Assembly: GCA_963853835.1 (NCBI GenBank)
Contig: OY970823.1
Span: forward strand, 8,946,001 to 9,010,000
Direction: 5' to 3'
Length of the DNA stretch: 64,000 nucleotides
Origin: Calendula officinalis
Lineage: Eukaryota; Streptophyta; Magnoliopsida; Asterales; Asteraceae
Shown here: in pieces, positions 22,615 to 35,990 of the stretch
How the letters are laid out: every line of letters begins with the position of its first letter
Position numbering within the stretch: the first letter of the stretch is position 1
The notes under the pieces: generated by a model
Databases searched by the model: none
What the model was told of the DNA's origin: nothing
Seen by the model: only the letters and a program-made list of their open reading frames with translations
Translations under genes and position numbers: made by a program

Positions 22615-24439
22615 CACCATCTGTGCAGGGCATTCAGGCATCACAGGCTGCAGGAGATCAAGTGACTCTGCAAGCAATCATGCAGCACATTCTGGCCATA
22701 CAACAAACTCAAAATATAATACTAGCCAGAATGGACAAGATGAGTGGTGATATTGACTCAATAAACAGTCAGTCTCACTACTTCAACAACCACAGCAGCC
22801 TCCACAAACTCCACCATGTTCACATGGTGACCACAATGAAGAAGGAGAAGGAGAAGGAGGTGCTGGTGATACTGATGCTGCAACTGAGCCCATTCCCTCC
22901 CCTACTCTTGAACAACCTGAGGGGAACATGGGTGGTGATACTGATCCTCTTCCCTCCCCATCAAATGATAACAAAAAGGGGGAGAAGATACAAAGAGATA
23001 CTGAGGTTGATCAAACTGAGCCATCTGCTCAGGGGGAGAAAAGAAGACGATTGAATGAAGATCAACCTCCACAACAAGAACAACAACATCAGCAAAGCCC
23101 TCATACTGAGCCAATTCGGATTCAGTATGAGAGAAGAAGACAAAGAACTAGGTCAGCATTACAAGTTCAAGACCCACTTGAGCCATCTGCTCAGGGGGAG
23201 ACTCATACTGACCAACCATAGCAAACTTATTCTGAGCCACCTGCTCTTAAAGAGAATAATTTGCAAATTGTGGTCTATAGGCCTTTCATCTGGCCTATTG
23301 CTGATGATGAAGATGAAGAACCAGATTTAGTAAACTATGCACTAAATCTGGTAGAACAAGAAAGTTCTTCATCATCATCCTCGGATGATGAAGAACCAGA
23401 AAATCTGGTAATTAGAAGAAGGAGCTCCTTATCAAGAAGACCTATCAATGCTGTTCTCACTTCTTCTGAATCAAGTGAGGAATCTGCTCCTTTGGTAACA
23501 AGACAAAGAAGACCTGTTCATACAAGGGACAGTGATACCGAGCAGGCTCCAAGACTGACTCCTCAACAACTCTGGGCAGAACAAGAAAGATTTTTATATG
23601 AGCAAGAGTTAGGAGTCAAAACTGAACCAGAATCTGACCCAGATACTGATACTCCTGGTCCTTCCCATAGAATCTCAAGAAAGGGTCCAGACCATATTCA
23701 ACATTACTGGAATATGGTTGCTGCCAGGACTCAGTATAAGGAGCAAAGAAAGGAATTCTTGAGGACCAAAACATTTCCAAATGTAAGGGGGATACATTGG
23801 TTAAATCTGGATGTCAATAAAGTAAAAGTGAAGCTCAAAGAAGGAAGAATAACTATCACTTGTACTGGTTTAACCAGTCCTCCCATGAAGATATTTATTC
23901 ATGATATTCAAAGAATTGGTCTTCAAGACTGGGTGAAGATCACAAGACTGATCAAAGAGCTTCCAAAGAAATCAACTTATGATCAAATAGTCTTGGATGA
24001 GATCTGTGCAGTAGCTGCAGTATGTTATGAGAAGGACTTACTTCATGAAATAGAGTACAGAACACTCAGTGTGATGACTGAGGCTTACTCAAACAACAGA
24101 CCATAATGCCTTCATACATACAAGTATCTTAGAAAGTACCCTCTTCCTCCTAACCTTGTCTTTCAGGATCAAAAGAGTGTCATATATCCAACTTCTGGAT
24201 ATATGTATACTGACTCAGAGGATAGAGAGTGCTTCATTTCTGAAGAAGATCTACCAAGAGCTCAAATCAGTCACCTTGTTGGACTGAAATGGATGATCAC
24301 CAAGAAAGAAGACTCTTGGTTCAGAAAGAAGATTGTTGCAGTTCTGAATTGTAGAAGGGATGAACTCAAAAGCAGAGAAGAGTTTGTCCACATCAAACAA
24401 GAAGTCTTCTATGAGAATGAAGCCATCAACAGCAAATGA
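22615..24439 (+). pseudogene. E2 third ORF, exon 2 (damaged)
   Basis: Begins PSVQGIQASQA after the expected acceptor. Next comes a short helical block (IMQHILAIQQTQNIILARMDKM, two neighbouring stretches), a Pro/Gln/Glu-rich low-complexity part (EPSAQGEKRRR, seen twice), an acidic Ser cluster (SSSSSSDDEEPE), and a C-terminal globular part of about 230 residues (SPPMKIFIHDIQ, GLQDWVKITRLIKE, GLKWMITKKEDSWFRKK). Relative to E3 it has a 1-bp loss near 22760, a TAG at 23219 where E3 has Gln, and a TAA at 24104 where E3 has Glu. So it is not translatable as one product here. Confidence 0.7.
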
Positions 24440-24510
24440 TGAAGAAGATTTTGTCAACTATGCTGTTGTAATTTTTTTTCTCTTTGTAATTGTTTTGTTA
24501 TCATTAGACA

Positions 24511-24519
24511 GGGGGAGAT
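24511..24519 (+). other. E2 polypurine tract
   Basis: GGGGGAGAT directly before the 3' LTR, the plus-strand priming site. E3 has the same GGGGGAGAT and E1 has GTGGGAGAT. Confidence 0.9.
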
Positions 24520-25025
24520 TGTTAAGGCAAAAAGCCTTGCCCCTTTGGATCTTAAGATAACAAAACAACCTAGACTAGCTTTGATTAATATGTAGAATAA
24601 TATAGCTAAGTTTAGGTCTGATACTGAGTGATCAGTATTGGAACTCAGTATCAGTACTCAGTATCAGATAGTGATACTGAGTACAAGGACTGAGTAGAAG
24701 GACTGAGTGATACTCAGTATAGTAACGGACTAAGATCAAATTCCTTGATCTTAGTCATTTTCCTTACTTAGTCCTTCGGTTACTCATTTGCTCATCATGT
24801 AAGATCTCTATAACATTATAAATAGAGATCATCTTGCAAAGGAGTACTCACGAATTCACTTTACACTTTCATATCTTTGTAATTGATCAGTGGTCTTGTT
24901 ATTCCGCAACAAGCCACACTCAGTGGATTTATACATTGACTATATTCTTGTGTTATCACTCTAATATCTCTCTAAGTATAATATTCTATCAATTAACATT
25001 AAAACAGGGTTGTTGTGACCTAACA
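24520..25025 (+). repeat. E2 3' LTR
   Basis: 506 bp, identical to the 5' LTR except for three substitutions: AACAGAC/AACGGAC, CTCTTTTG/CTCATTTG, CACCAATT/CACGAATT. Confidence 0.95.
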
Positions 25026-27115
25026 ACACTAGGCCCAGAAGGGATGAATTAGAGGGCACCACAACGAACAAATCTGCCCTACAAAAAGGTAAGTCCTTTT
25101 CTCATCTGGAGGGTTCTTCAGCTGCTAGTGGTCCACTAGCTGCTGATGAAAAAGAACCCACTTCAACAGGGATCTCAATCCTTGTTGATGTGGAAGAAGA
25201 GGCTGAGGAAGTTATTCCTCTGGTGGTGAAGAAACGAGTTAAAAGAACAGCTCGTCACTCTCCCACACCCTCTCCTTCCTCTCTGCCATCTTCTCCCACT
25301 TCACGTGCTCCTTCTTCTCCTCATCTGATGCGAGGAGGGACGGCCACGACTGGTGGTTGTGTTGCATTTGATGATGCTGATCTGGTGACAGCAGAATCAT
25401 CAGGATTCAGCTAGGATCCTGTAGGTACTCACTCGAGTCCTAGATTGAGAGGATTACGATTGCAGTGATTTTCTAGGAACTCCACCAACAATCGGAGCTT
25501 CTAGTCAATCATCCCTGGCTTATCACTTCTCTCTTTCTCTTCCTCTTTCTCTTCCACCTGCTGATTTCTCAACAAGTCAGCAGCCTTCTAAACGACAATT
25601 TTGTTCTTTAGGAGTTAGTGCCGGGTCCACCTTTCTGCGTAGCTCCTCGACTGATTCATTATCAGTCGTTGTAACAAGGAGACAAACTCCACAAGCAACC
25701 TCAGTCTCTCGACAGACGGCAGGTGAAGTTTTTGGCTCATCACAAGCTACCCGTGAGTCAGCTGCACACATACCACCACCAACTTCTTCATCACTTTCTG
25801 AGTCAGCGGTTGATGATAGATTGACTGGAAACCAAGTCATTCTTGAAACTGTTCTTTCTGTTTCCCACAACGTCTCCAGCTTACACCAGGTGGAGATCGA
25901 GGAAACCACCACCGCCGATGAAAAGACAACTGTAGACCCAGTTGTTACTGAGGCAATCACCCAAGCTGTCGGTGATCGCGAACGTTTTCGTCAACTGAGC
26001 TGTGAGCAGCTGATACCCTACCCAGAGGATCTCTTCCACAAGTCTCTATACCAGATCAGCCGACTGGTGAGACTGAAGTACAAGGTAATCAAACAGCATT
26101 TTCCCTGATGTTTGACTCTGCTGGTGAGCCCATCCAGCCTTATTACTCGTCTCCAGACAAAGAAGTAGATGAACCTTGGATTCAAATTGATTTGACAGCT
26201 GATGTCGGCACTTCTGACAAAAACCCAAAAGTTTCAGCTAGACCCATCTCACCCCCCACAGTTTCTGAGCATCCCATAGGAGCCCTTCCTCCTAACTCAG
26301 GAACACCTTCTTCCACAGCTGAGATCACCCTGTTAGCTTGAGACATACCGGACCCCTCTCCCCAAATAGTCCATGTGTCCCATGCTGAATCAAGCAAAGC
26401 TGGAGAAAGTATTCCCATCAGAGTCACTGCTGATCTCTAAAGTTGGCTCATCCCAGATTCGACCTGGGATGGCCATGCTGAGGCAATAGATGAACACCCT
26501 TCACATGGATGTTCCAAAGAAGTTTGTTGATACTGCAGAGAATCTCTCTTCCAGCATCGCTTCTCTTCACAATGAGGTTCACACTCAGACTCCTCAGTTG
26601 GTTCTTCTTGCTAACCAGATTTGATGTAACACAAGTGAGTTCAACACCCTCAAAGAATACATTCATAGAGTGCTGAACTCCATTCGAGAATCTGAAAGAG
26701 TCGAAAAAGAAAAGCTTCTCTCCGAAGCTCGGGCAACTAAAACAGAAGTGGAACGACAACTGAACACCTTGAACTCCAAGGTCTCTCCTCTTGTCTCAGC
26801 TGTTGATCGTATTGGTCTTGCACAATCAAGGCAAGAGTCTCTGCTGACCAATACTCATAGCCATCTCTCTAAGGCTATTGAAGATTCTGCTTCTTCTGTG
26901 TCCACAAAGATGGACAAATTGGAGACTGAGGTTAGTTCGTTGACCTCTCAAGTCACTGGTCTCCAAGGCACCCTTGACCTCATTCTTCAGGAAATTCAAA
27001 TGAGGGTGTTGCTGTTGTTCATCCTATTGCTGTACCAAACAGTTCCTTACTTCTTCAGGCACTCTCTGAGGGGGAGAAAGAGCAAGCTACATCAGCAGGT
27101 GAACAACCGGGTGAA
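25026..27115 (+). pseudogene. E1 third ORF, middle part (after E2)
   Basis: Continuation of the E1 third ORF after the E2 target duplication. It reads as several frames broken by stops and indels: a Glu-rich part with EEEAEEVIPLVVKKRVKRTA (25190 on), Ser/Pro/Thr-rich low complexity, then a heptad-like helical region (26670-27000: SERVEKEKLLSEARATKTEV, LETEVSSLTSQVTGLQGTL) predicted to form a coiled coil. CAGCTGA words are frequent (25118, 25760, 26009, 26199, 26319). A LSEGEKEQ-type end at about 27065 resembles the SAQGEKRR motif of E2. The element B LTR interrupts at 27116. Confidence 0.65.
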
Positions 27116-27761
27116 TGAAGGAATTATATGCACAGTTAGTCAACCTATGATGATACATCCATGCCTACGAAACACTTAAGGGTCACACCGGTGAGTGCAT
27201 GTAATACGAGCAAGATATGAAATGATACTACAAAGAGGAATGATTCATAATAATCATTATGAATCAGTTAAGTATTAAGTTAAGTTTAACTTATTACTAG
27301 ATTATTTTAACTAACTAATTAATACAAGTAATTGTACATTTACTAGTTGAGTAAATATACAATGTGTTAATTATAGATTATCCATGATATGATTTAAAGA
27401 TAGTAAATTATATAGTGATTTGATAATATTATTGCCCAATTAATTGTTAAATAGTATAAAACACAAGTATATATATATTTCTGGTATATGGGTACCGAAA
27501 TATATATGTGTATAATACTAAGACATTTGATAATTAAGTGTGACAATAATAACTAGTAAAACTATAAGGGTTTAAAGTGTAAGAGATAAGTTTAATTAAG
27601 AGATTAATCTTAATTAAACTAGAAAGGCCCTAAGTGAAAGTCCTTCTATTATAAATAGAAGGCTTAGGGATCCCTTATTAGGTTACACCAATATACAAGA
27701 AACCCTTGCCCCTCCCTCCTCTCTCGATTGGCCGAACCAAGGGAAGAACACAAGCCTTTGT
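27116..27761 (+). mobile_element. Element B 5' LTR, first part
   Basis: Starts TGAAGGAATTATATGCACAG and is collinear with the reverse complement of the solo LTR at 2053-3177 (shared ATGATACATCCATGCCTACG, GGGTCACACCGGTGAGT and beyond). The target site on this side is GTGAA. E3 is inserted after 27761; the LTR resumes at 39081. The joined LTR would be about 1118 bp, close to the 1125 bp of the solo copy. Confidence 0.88.
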
Positions 27762-28259
27762 TGTTAGGTCACAAAAACCTTGAATTACTTATATAGTTGA
27801 AATAATAATTAGACTTAAGACAATTAAAGTGATGAACACAATATTAGAGTCAAATGTGTAATTCCACTAAGTGTGGTGTGCTGCGGAATAGCAATACCAC
27901 TGATCAATTACAAAAGATATATTCGTGTAAAGTAAATTGGTAATTACTTCTTTGCAAGGTGATCTCTATTTATAATGATATAGAGATCTTACATAATGTG
28001 CAAAGAAGTAACCGAAGGACTAGTCAAGGAAAATGACTAAGATCAAGGGATTTGATCTTAGTCAGTTACATGTGAAAATGTAACTCAGTCCTTCTACTCA
28101 GTATTGGATTTCCAATACTGAGTACTGATACTGAGTGGCCAATACTGCCCACTCAGTATCACTCCTAAACATAGCAAATATATTCTACAAACTATTCTAG
28201 CTAGTCTAGGATGTCTTGTTATCTTAAGATCCTAAGGGGTAAGGCTTTTTGCCTTAACA
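27762..28259 (-). repeat. E3 3' LTR
   Basis: 498 bp. Minus-strand reading TGTTAAGGCAAAAAGCC to GACCTAACA, with ATACTGAG/CTCAGTAT words in U3 (about 28090-28165). Followed in + coordinates by ATCTCCCCC, the complement of the polypurine tract. Confidence 0.95.
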
Positions 28260-28270
28260 ATCTCCCCCTA
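28260..28270 (-). other. E3 polypurine tract
   Basis: TAGGGGGAGAT on the minus strand, directly upstream of the 3' LTR. Confidence 0.88.
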
Positions 28271-28341
28271 TCTAATGATAACAAGACAATTACAAAGAGA
28301 ATTAATTAATAAACAAAAATCAGGCAGCAGAGTCTTCTTCT

Positions 28342-30203
28342 TCATCTTCTGTTGATAGATTCAAACTCATAGAAGACCTCTTGTTTGATGTGGATGAACT
28401 CTTCTCTTTTCTTCAGTTCATCCTGCCTATTGTTGAGCACAACAACAATTTTCTTCCTGAACCAAGAATCCTCCTTCTTGGTTATCATCCACTTCAGACC
28501 CACATGAAGACTTATAGGGGCTTTTGGTAAATCTGCTTCAGTGATAAAGCATTCCCTATCTTCTGGGTTAGTATACATATATCCAGATGTTGGATATATG
28601 GTGCTCTTTTGATCCTGGAAAACAAGGTTAGGAGGTACAGGGTATGAGTTGAAAATCCTGAAAGTGTTAAGACACTCAGGTTTGTTGTTCTTGACAGCCT
28701 CAGTCATCACACTAAGTGCCCTGTAGCCTGCCTGATATAATATGCCTTTTTCAAAGCATACTGCAGCAACAACCCAGATTTCATCCATCATTACTTGGGC
28801 TTCAGAGGATCTTGATGGAAACCCCTTTATCAATCGCGCAATCTTCACCCAGTCTTGGAGTCCCATGTTCTGGATATCATGAAGAAATATCTTCATGGGA
28901 GGACTGACTGGTCCAGTGCAGACTGCAACTATGGACTTGTCAACAGTTTTGACTTTGATTTTGTTGACACTGAGAAATGTTCTATTTCTCAGCATACCCA
29001 TTCTATTCTCCCTATACCTTGTTCTTTGAGCAACAATGTTCCAGTAATGTTGAAGAAGATCATCTCCTTTTCTTCTTACAATGTGAGGTTTCCATGGAAC
29101 ATCTGTATCAGTATCAGTTTCAGGATCTTCTTCCTTGATGGGGAAGAATCTTTGAGCTTCAATCTCATCCTCAGTATGATGGGCAGTCTCCTCCTTAGTA
29201 TTATGAACAGATCTCCTTTGTCTGGTGATTAAAGGAGCTGGATCAGATTCTTCACTTGATTCTGAGGACATAACCACTCTGGTCATTCTTCTAGTGATTG
29301 GTCTTCTAGGAGCTCTAGGAGCCACTTCAGCATGAGGAGAGATTTGTTGTTTTGGAGGCTCTTCATCATCGGAGGATGATGATGAAGAGCTTTCTTTATT
29401 AGCCACATCCAGTGCAAAGTTGAGGAAATTTTGGGATGGCACTGGATTGGGTTCTTCATCGTCATCATCAGCAATAGGCCAGACAAAAGGCCTATAGACA
29501 ATGATCTGCAAGTTGTTCATCTCTTGAGCAGGAGGCTCAGTATCAACTTGCTGAGGTTGGTCAGTGGTAGTCTCCCCCTGAGCAGATGGCTCAGAAGGTT
29601 CTTCAAGTTGTTGTAAGACTGACCTCCCTCTTTGTCTTCTCTCTCATACTGAAATCGAAGTGGTTCAGTATGAGTGCTTTTCTGATGTTGTTGTTGTTGC
29701 TGCGGAAGTTGATCTTCATTCATTTTTCTTCTTTTCTCCCCCTGAGCAGATGGCTCAGGTTGATCAACCACCTCTTCTCTTTGTCTCTTCTCCCCTGTAT
29801 TGTTATCATTTGATGGGGAAGGAAGAGGTTCAATATCACCATCTATGTCCCCTTGTTGATCATCATGTGTAGGGGAGGGCATAGGCTCGGTGGCAGCATC
29901 AGTATCACCCTCAGGATCAGCATTGGAGGGTGATTTCCTTGGCTCAGTATCATTGCCTCCTTCATCTTCTTCATTGTGTCCACGATGTTGAGATTGTGGA
30001 GTTGGTGGAGGCTGATGTTGTTGGTGGAGTAGTGCGACTGACTGTTTTAGAGAGTCAATCTCACAGCTCACTACTCATGGTGTCCATCCTGGCCAGAATG
30101 TTGTTCTGAGTGTTCTGCATGACCAGAATTTGCTGCATGATTGTCTGCAGGGTCACCGGTTTCTCTTGAGCCTGAGATGCTTGAATACCCTGAACAGATG
30201 GTG
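28342..30203 (-). pseudogene. E3 third ORF, exon 2
   Basis: Starts after the splice acceptor at 30204 (CACCATCTG...). A helical block follows (IMQQILVMQNTQNNILARMD), then a small insertion creates TGA at about 30063. The low-complexity Glu/Pro/Asp part (30071-29560) and the C-terminal part (29520-28342, 392 codons open) are each open but shifted relative to each other near 29540-29590. The C-terminal part carries acidic runs (SSSSSSSDDEEP) then SPPMKIFLHDIQ, GLQDWVKIARLIKG, GLKWMITKKEDSWFRKK. It is better preserved than the E2 counterpart: Gln and Glu stand where E2 has stops. It ends 72 bp from the polypurine tract. Confidence 0.7.
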
Positions 30204-31003
<800 letters not shown>

Positions 31004-32480
31004 CTGAGACTTTGTCAGATTCCCTTCGAACATCTGCAGAGGTCGGTGCTGGATCATTTGTATGTTGATTTGACGCACCAGCACCTTCAAGACCTATGTC
31101 TCTTCTAGCATGAGCACCTTCCAGTGTGTGTTGCTCATATTGGATCTCCACATCAAGAGGAACATGAGGTACCTCAATTGGTTAAGCAATTTGTTCTGGT
31201 TTAGGACCTGGAAGGTCAGCAGTGGCAGCAACTAGACTCTGCTCTTGAAGAGATGCAGTCAATGATGGAATATGAGTGTGATGCACCTCTTCAATGATAA
31301 GGCACCCATTATCACTGGAGACAAATGTCTTTTTCTTCTTCTTCTTCTTCTTCTTCTTCTTCTTCTTCTTCTTCTTCTTCTTCTTCTTCTTCTTCTTCTT
31401 CTTCTTCTTCTGATATTCTGCTGCACTTCTGTTGACTCGGTATCAGAATATGATGCAGTATGAGGAGCATCAGGATCCTGTTCAAGTTGAGGAATGTGTG
31501 GTTGCTCTTGTACTTGATCTGGTTGAGCATCCAGCATCTCAACATCTTGATCTGGATTACGACCATCACCACCATCATCATCATTATCATCATCATTTCC
31601 GTCATTTGATTCAGTATCAGAATTATCTTCATCATCATCATCTTCTTCATCATTTAAGTGTGCCATTACAATGGCCCACATGGTGTGACTCAGTACAGTT
31701 TCTTCTTCCCTTGGTCTGTAAAAATATATTTTCTCATTTAGGGGAGGAAGATCAGCTCTTGGACTGTGAAATTCATCATAAATGTGTGCAGGCATTGAGC
31801 TTTGGAAGATGAGGGATAGAAATCTGCAGAATGGTACATTGAATTCCCTGATTTGAGCCCTAACTACAGTAGCTAGCTCATTGAATATTTACCTTGCATA
31901 GTCAATATCTCGACCATAGTACATGGCATGTACTATCTGCATCCCAAATTCATTAATTTGGTCCAAATCTCCAGTCTTGTGGGTCATACAGCGAATGATT
32001 GTTGAAATAAAAACACCCCACATTGGATGAAATTCATTTCTCTTAATAATACCCGTGGTTCCTCTGCGACCAATAAAGGGCAATACTGATTTGGCCTCTG
32101 TTCGACAACAAAAGGCTCATACTGAGTATGGGTGGGAAGTCTCAGTGTTTCCCTAATTATAGATGTTGAGACAAAATCCCTTCTTTTATCTCGAACGACC
32201 CAACCAGTGATCATGTCTGGAGAGTCAAGTCTTGCAGAGTACCAGAATTCACATAGCATTTCTGGATATATAGCTCGAGGAGAGAGAGTCAGAGCTTGAG
32301 TGATCGGACAATTCTTCAAGTATGTGACAATATGTGTGAATTCAGGGCACGCCCAAGCTGGAGGAATATTGAAATTTGCAGTGATGTTGTGATGTTGTTC
32401 CTCGCAAACTTTGGCACTTCGTCTTTTCTAAACTAGGTCGCCGGTGCAACCTCTGGTGCGACAAAAGTGTAATTCACCAT
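31004..32480 (-). pseudogene. E3 third ORF, exon 1 (broken)
   Basis: ATG at 32480 begins MVNYTFVAPEV, nearly the E2 N-terminus. A TAG follows after about 15 codons, and an insertion near 32385-32400 shifts the frame. Further blocks are recognisable in shifted frames: SPRAIYPEMLCEFWYSARLD (32280-32220), GRRGTTGIIKRNEF, GRDIDYAR (31895), MPAHIYDEFHSPRADLPPL (31795). An Asp/Glu/Asn-rich segment follows, then an expanded trinucleotide run, and the end before the donor at 31003. Non-functional as it stands. Confidence 0.75.
31330..31412. repeat. (TTC/GAA)n microsatellite in E3 third ORF
   Basis: About 27 TTC units on the plus strand, i.e. GAA on the coding minus strand. E2 has only AGAAGAAGAAGG at the homologous place (about 21592-21603). 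In the coding strand it would encode a long run of one charged residue type, depending on frame. Confidence 0.95.
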
Positions 32481-32611
32481 TCGAATATGTGATTTACGAA
32501 CCAAAAGAAGTATTGTTTGCAAGAAGAAAGTGAATTCGTTAATCACAGAGAGAAATAGAAGAATTAAGAATGAAATAACTGAAGAAAGTTTTAAATGAAA
32601 AGAAAAACGGT

Positions 32612-32619
32612 TATTTATA
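32612..32619 (-). promoter_or_regulatory. Internal TATA box before E3 third ORF
   Basis: TATAAATA followed by ACCG on the minus strand, about 139 bp upstream of the ATG at 32480. Same box and flank as in E2. Confidence 0.6.
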
Positions 32620-32892
32620 CTTAATTGACGATAATTTTGGTATTGGGACGTAAAAACGGCTGAAATGACAGCCTTATCATGTTCTAACGGTAACTTTCTA
32701 ATTAAGAAAGGTTACCGTTAGGGAGTATGAGGGTTAGAATCAGTTTTAACACTCCAGGACTCCAATACCGAGTTTAAAAAAATTAAATTTATAAAAAATT
32801 TTAAAAATTATAAAAACATTTAATTTAATCTATAAATTAATGAAAAATAAAAAAATATTTATTTTTGATAAACCACACGAGTGATACAGAGC

Positions 32893-35800
32893 TGGTCAGT
32901 ATTAGAAATAGCACTCTTGTTATCACAACGAATGAGTGTCTTCTGAAAGTTGAACCCATAGTCCATGAGTTGATACTGCATCCTTAATAGTTGAGCACAA
33001 CAACTTCCTACAACAACATATTATGCTTCTGCTGTGGAAGTTGCTACTGAGTTTTGCTTCTTGGATGACCACCAAACTAATCTTCCACCAAGGAATTGAC
33101 ATACTCCACTTGTCCTTTTTCTATCCAACCTGCAACCTGCATAATCCGCATCTGTATACCCTTCAAGGTCAAAGTTTGAGTCTTTGGGATACCAAAGACC
33201 CATGTTAGGAGTACCTTAAAGATATCTAAAGATACATTTAATAGCTTTCATATGTGATTCCTTAGGATCAGCCTGATACCGAGCACACAAACATGTTGCA
33301 AACACGATATCAGGCCAGCTAGCTGTTAATTAAAGTAAGGAACCAATCATACCTCGGTATGTGGATTGACATACTGGCTTACCAGTCTCATCCTTACTTA
33401 TATTATCCTGAGTACCCATAAGAGTGTGCATGGAAGATAAATTTTCGAATTTGTATATCTTCAGCATGTCATGCACATACTTACTTTGGTTTATAAAAGT
33501 GCCATCAGGCTTTTGATCAACTTGTAAACCAAGAAAATAAGTAAGTTCTCCCATCATACTCATCTAATACTGAGATGACATTATCTTAGCAAACCAGTCA
33601 CACATCGACTTGTCAGTGGAGCCAAAGATAATATCATCTACATATATCTGAATAAGTAAAATGTCAGAACCTTTCCTTTTTGAAAATAAAGTTTTATCAA
33701 TTTTACCTCTTATAAATTTGTTTTCAGTTAGATACTCAGACAGGGTATCATACCAGGCTATGGGAGCTTGTTTGAGCCCATATAAAGCTTTATCAAGCTT
33801 GAAAACATAGTTAGGAAATTTAGGATCAACAAAACCTGGTGGTTGTTTAACATAAACTTCCTCTTGTAGTTTTCCATTGAGAAAAGCACTCTTGACATCC
33901 ATCTGATAAACTTTGAAGTTCTTGAAGGCTGCATATGCAAGATACAACCTAATAGCTTTCAGTTCTTGCAACTGGTGCAAAAGCTTTATCATAGTCAATG
34001 CCTTCTTCTTGTCTGTAACCCTGAGAATCCATTCTAGCTTTGTTTCTGATGACAACGCCATCTTTATCCATCTTGTTTCTGAACACCCACTTAGTACCAA
34101 TAATAGTTTCTTTCAAATTCTGTAACCTCTTCTTGCATAGCTTCTACCCAGTCTTCATCTAATAAAGCTTCATCAGCTTTCTTTAGTTCCATGGTAGACA
34201 GGTAACTTGAAAAGAAACAAAAGTTTGCAGTGGCTTGAGGTTCAAAATCTAACTTCCTTCTTTTTTGGACACCTTGCTCAATTGCACCAATAATATTAGA
34301 ATGTGGATGCTCTCTGTGTTCCCTCAGATTGTTTCCTATGGGAGCATTTGAAGCAAGGTCAACAATATCTTGTTGTATTGATGTGTTGTCTGCCAGATAC
34401 TGAGCTGAATTCTGGTCAGTATCAGACAGTTCAGGTTGCTATTCTTCTTCATTTTGCAGATTTGAGGTGGATTCTTGAGAAGTATTGGAAGTTTCACCTT
34501 CTTCATAGGTGGAGTTGTTCAGATCAATTATTGGGAACTCAGTATTGGGGTTCTCAGATATGGGAACCTCAGTATTTGTTGCATTTGAGTCATTATGAGT
34601 TCTGAATTGATCAGTATCACTCATACCACGATCAACATAGTATGGGTGAGACTTGGGCTGTTCATCAATGGCGTTTTCTGGATTGCATAAAATTTCTATG
34701 CCACTAATGTCTTCCTTTGCTGAAGTAGAATGAACATCCTGATTTTCATCAAAAGTAACATGGATGGATTCTACAATCATCTCAGTTGAGATGACATACA
34801 CTCTGAAGGCTTTAGAGTGTGGAGAGTAGCCCATGAACACACCTTCATTTGCTTTGAGAGCAAATTTGTTGAGATTTTGTTTAGTACTGAGTACAATACA
34901 TTTACTCCCAAAGATGTGGAAGTATTCCACATTAGGAACCCTGCCATTATATAACTCACAAGGAGTCTTGTGATGTCTCTTAACTATTGTAGCTCTGTTC
35001 TGTGTAAAATTTGCACAGTTTACAGCTTCTGCCCAGAAGCTCAGTGCCAGTCCAGCATGGCATAGCAAAGTTCTTGCAGCTTCAATCAGTGTTCTATTTT
35101 TCCTTTCTACAACACCATTTTGTTGTGGTGTGTAGGCTTCAGAGAGGTGTTGTACGATTCCTTTGTCTTCACATAAATCTGCTAATACTGAGTTCTTGAA
35201 CTCGATACCATGATCACTTCTTAGTTGCTTGACCTTGTTGCCTTTTTGAAGTTCTTCTCTTTTGATAAAGGCAATGATTTTTGTGGTTGCATCTGATTTG
35301 GTCTTGAGAAAGATGACCCAAGTGTATCTTGAGTATTCATCAACCAAGACTAAGGTATAGATCTTTTTGGCCAGTGATGGTGTACTGATGGGGCCAAAGA
35401 GATCCATATGTACCATGGTAAGAGGTTCATTAATTGAATGGTTGACTTTGGATTTGAATGAACTCTTCTTCTGCTTGCCCATTTCACATGTTGAGCATAA
35501 CTTATCTTTAGAATAAGTAATAGTGGGCAACCCTCTCACCAACTTCTTCATACTGAGCTCATTAATGTTTCTGAAGTTGATGTGAGAGTGTTTCTTATGC
35601 CACATCCAGTTCAGTTCTGGATTGACTTTAGAAAGCAGGCAAACTCGAATAGTAGGGTCTATCTAGTTCAGACAGGTTGCCCTTTGTCATTGTAGATAAT
35701 TCCTGCAGTCTTCCTGAAGCGGGCTTCATTGTCATCATCACACATCTGACTGATACTGAGCGGATTGTGCTTAAGACCCTCTACATAGGCAACTCTTTTA

Positions 35801-35990
35801 AAAGTTATGTCGCCTGCGTTGATTACTCCACACCCTCTTGTTTTTCCAACTGAATCATCCCCAAACTTGACAGAAGGCCCCTTCTCTGGTGTATAATTTA
35901 GAAGGTACTCCATACTGCCAGTCATGTGTCTTGAGCAGCCACTATCCAGGTACCATTTTCTATCACCTTGCACAAGACATAAAATAATGA
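32893..35990 (-). pseudogene. pol: E3 pol (broken, RNase H truncated)
   Basis: Same -1 start after the gag stop as in E2. Protease YLDSGCSRHMTG (about 35935); GAG-pre-integrase WHKKHSHINF and CSTCEMGKQ; integrase MDLFGP, RSDHG, VVERKN; then the UAG at 34441-34439 (TAG CAA CCT, identical to E2). RT carries a frameshift near 33960-34000, and YVDDIIFG is kept at about 33640. RNase H starts normally but stops matching after CDNKSAI near 32905, where the sequence jumps to what in E2 lies beyond the pol stop; about 240 bp including the LADVFTKP end are gone. Further stops occur near 33225-33330 and 33563. Confidence 0.9.

Larger units (their letters stand above)
13537..25025 (+). mobile_element. 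E2: young SIRE-like copia retrotransposon
   Basis: 11.5 kb, inserted in E1's third ORF. LTRs are 13537-14042 and 24520-25025, 506 bp each with 3 differences counted by eye (99.4% identical). The target duplication is ATACT (13532-13536) versus ACACT (25026-25030). Gag is fully open, and Pol is open except for one TAG between integrase and RT. The third ORF has an intact 5' exon and a damaged 3' exon. At the commonly used plant LTR rate of 1.3e-8 per site per year the insertion would be roughly 0.2 million years old (inference). E3 is a second copy of the same family. Confidence 0.95.

Noticed and set aside
22627..22628. GTGCAG as the true acceptor of the E2 third-ORF intron
   Set aside because: It joins the exons out of frame; the E3 acceptor 14 bases upstream keeps the frame.
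25087..25095. Splice donor AAG/GTAAGT in the E1 third ORF
   Set aside because: The frame continues open through it, and no matching acceptor could be shown; it is not at the E2/E3 intron position.
31272..31463. Leucine-rich plus-strand frame suggesting a membrane protein
   Set aside because: Reverse reading of the GAA/TTC microsatellite in the E3 third ORF.
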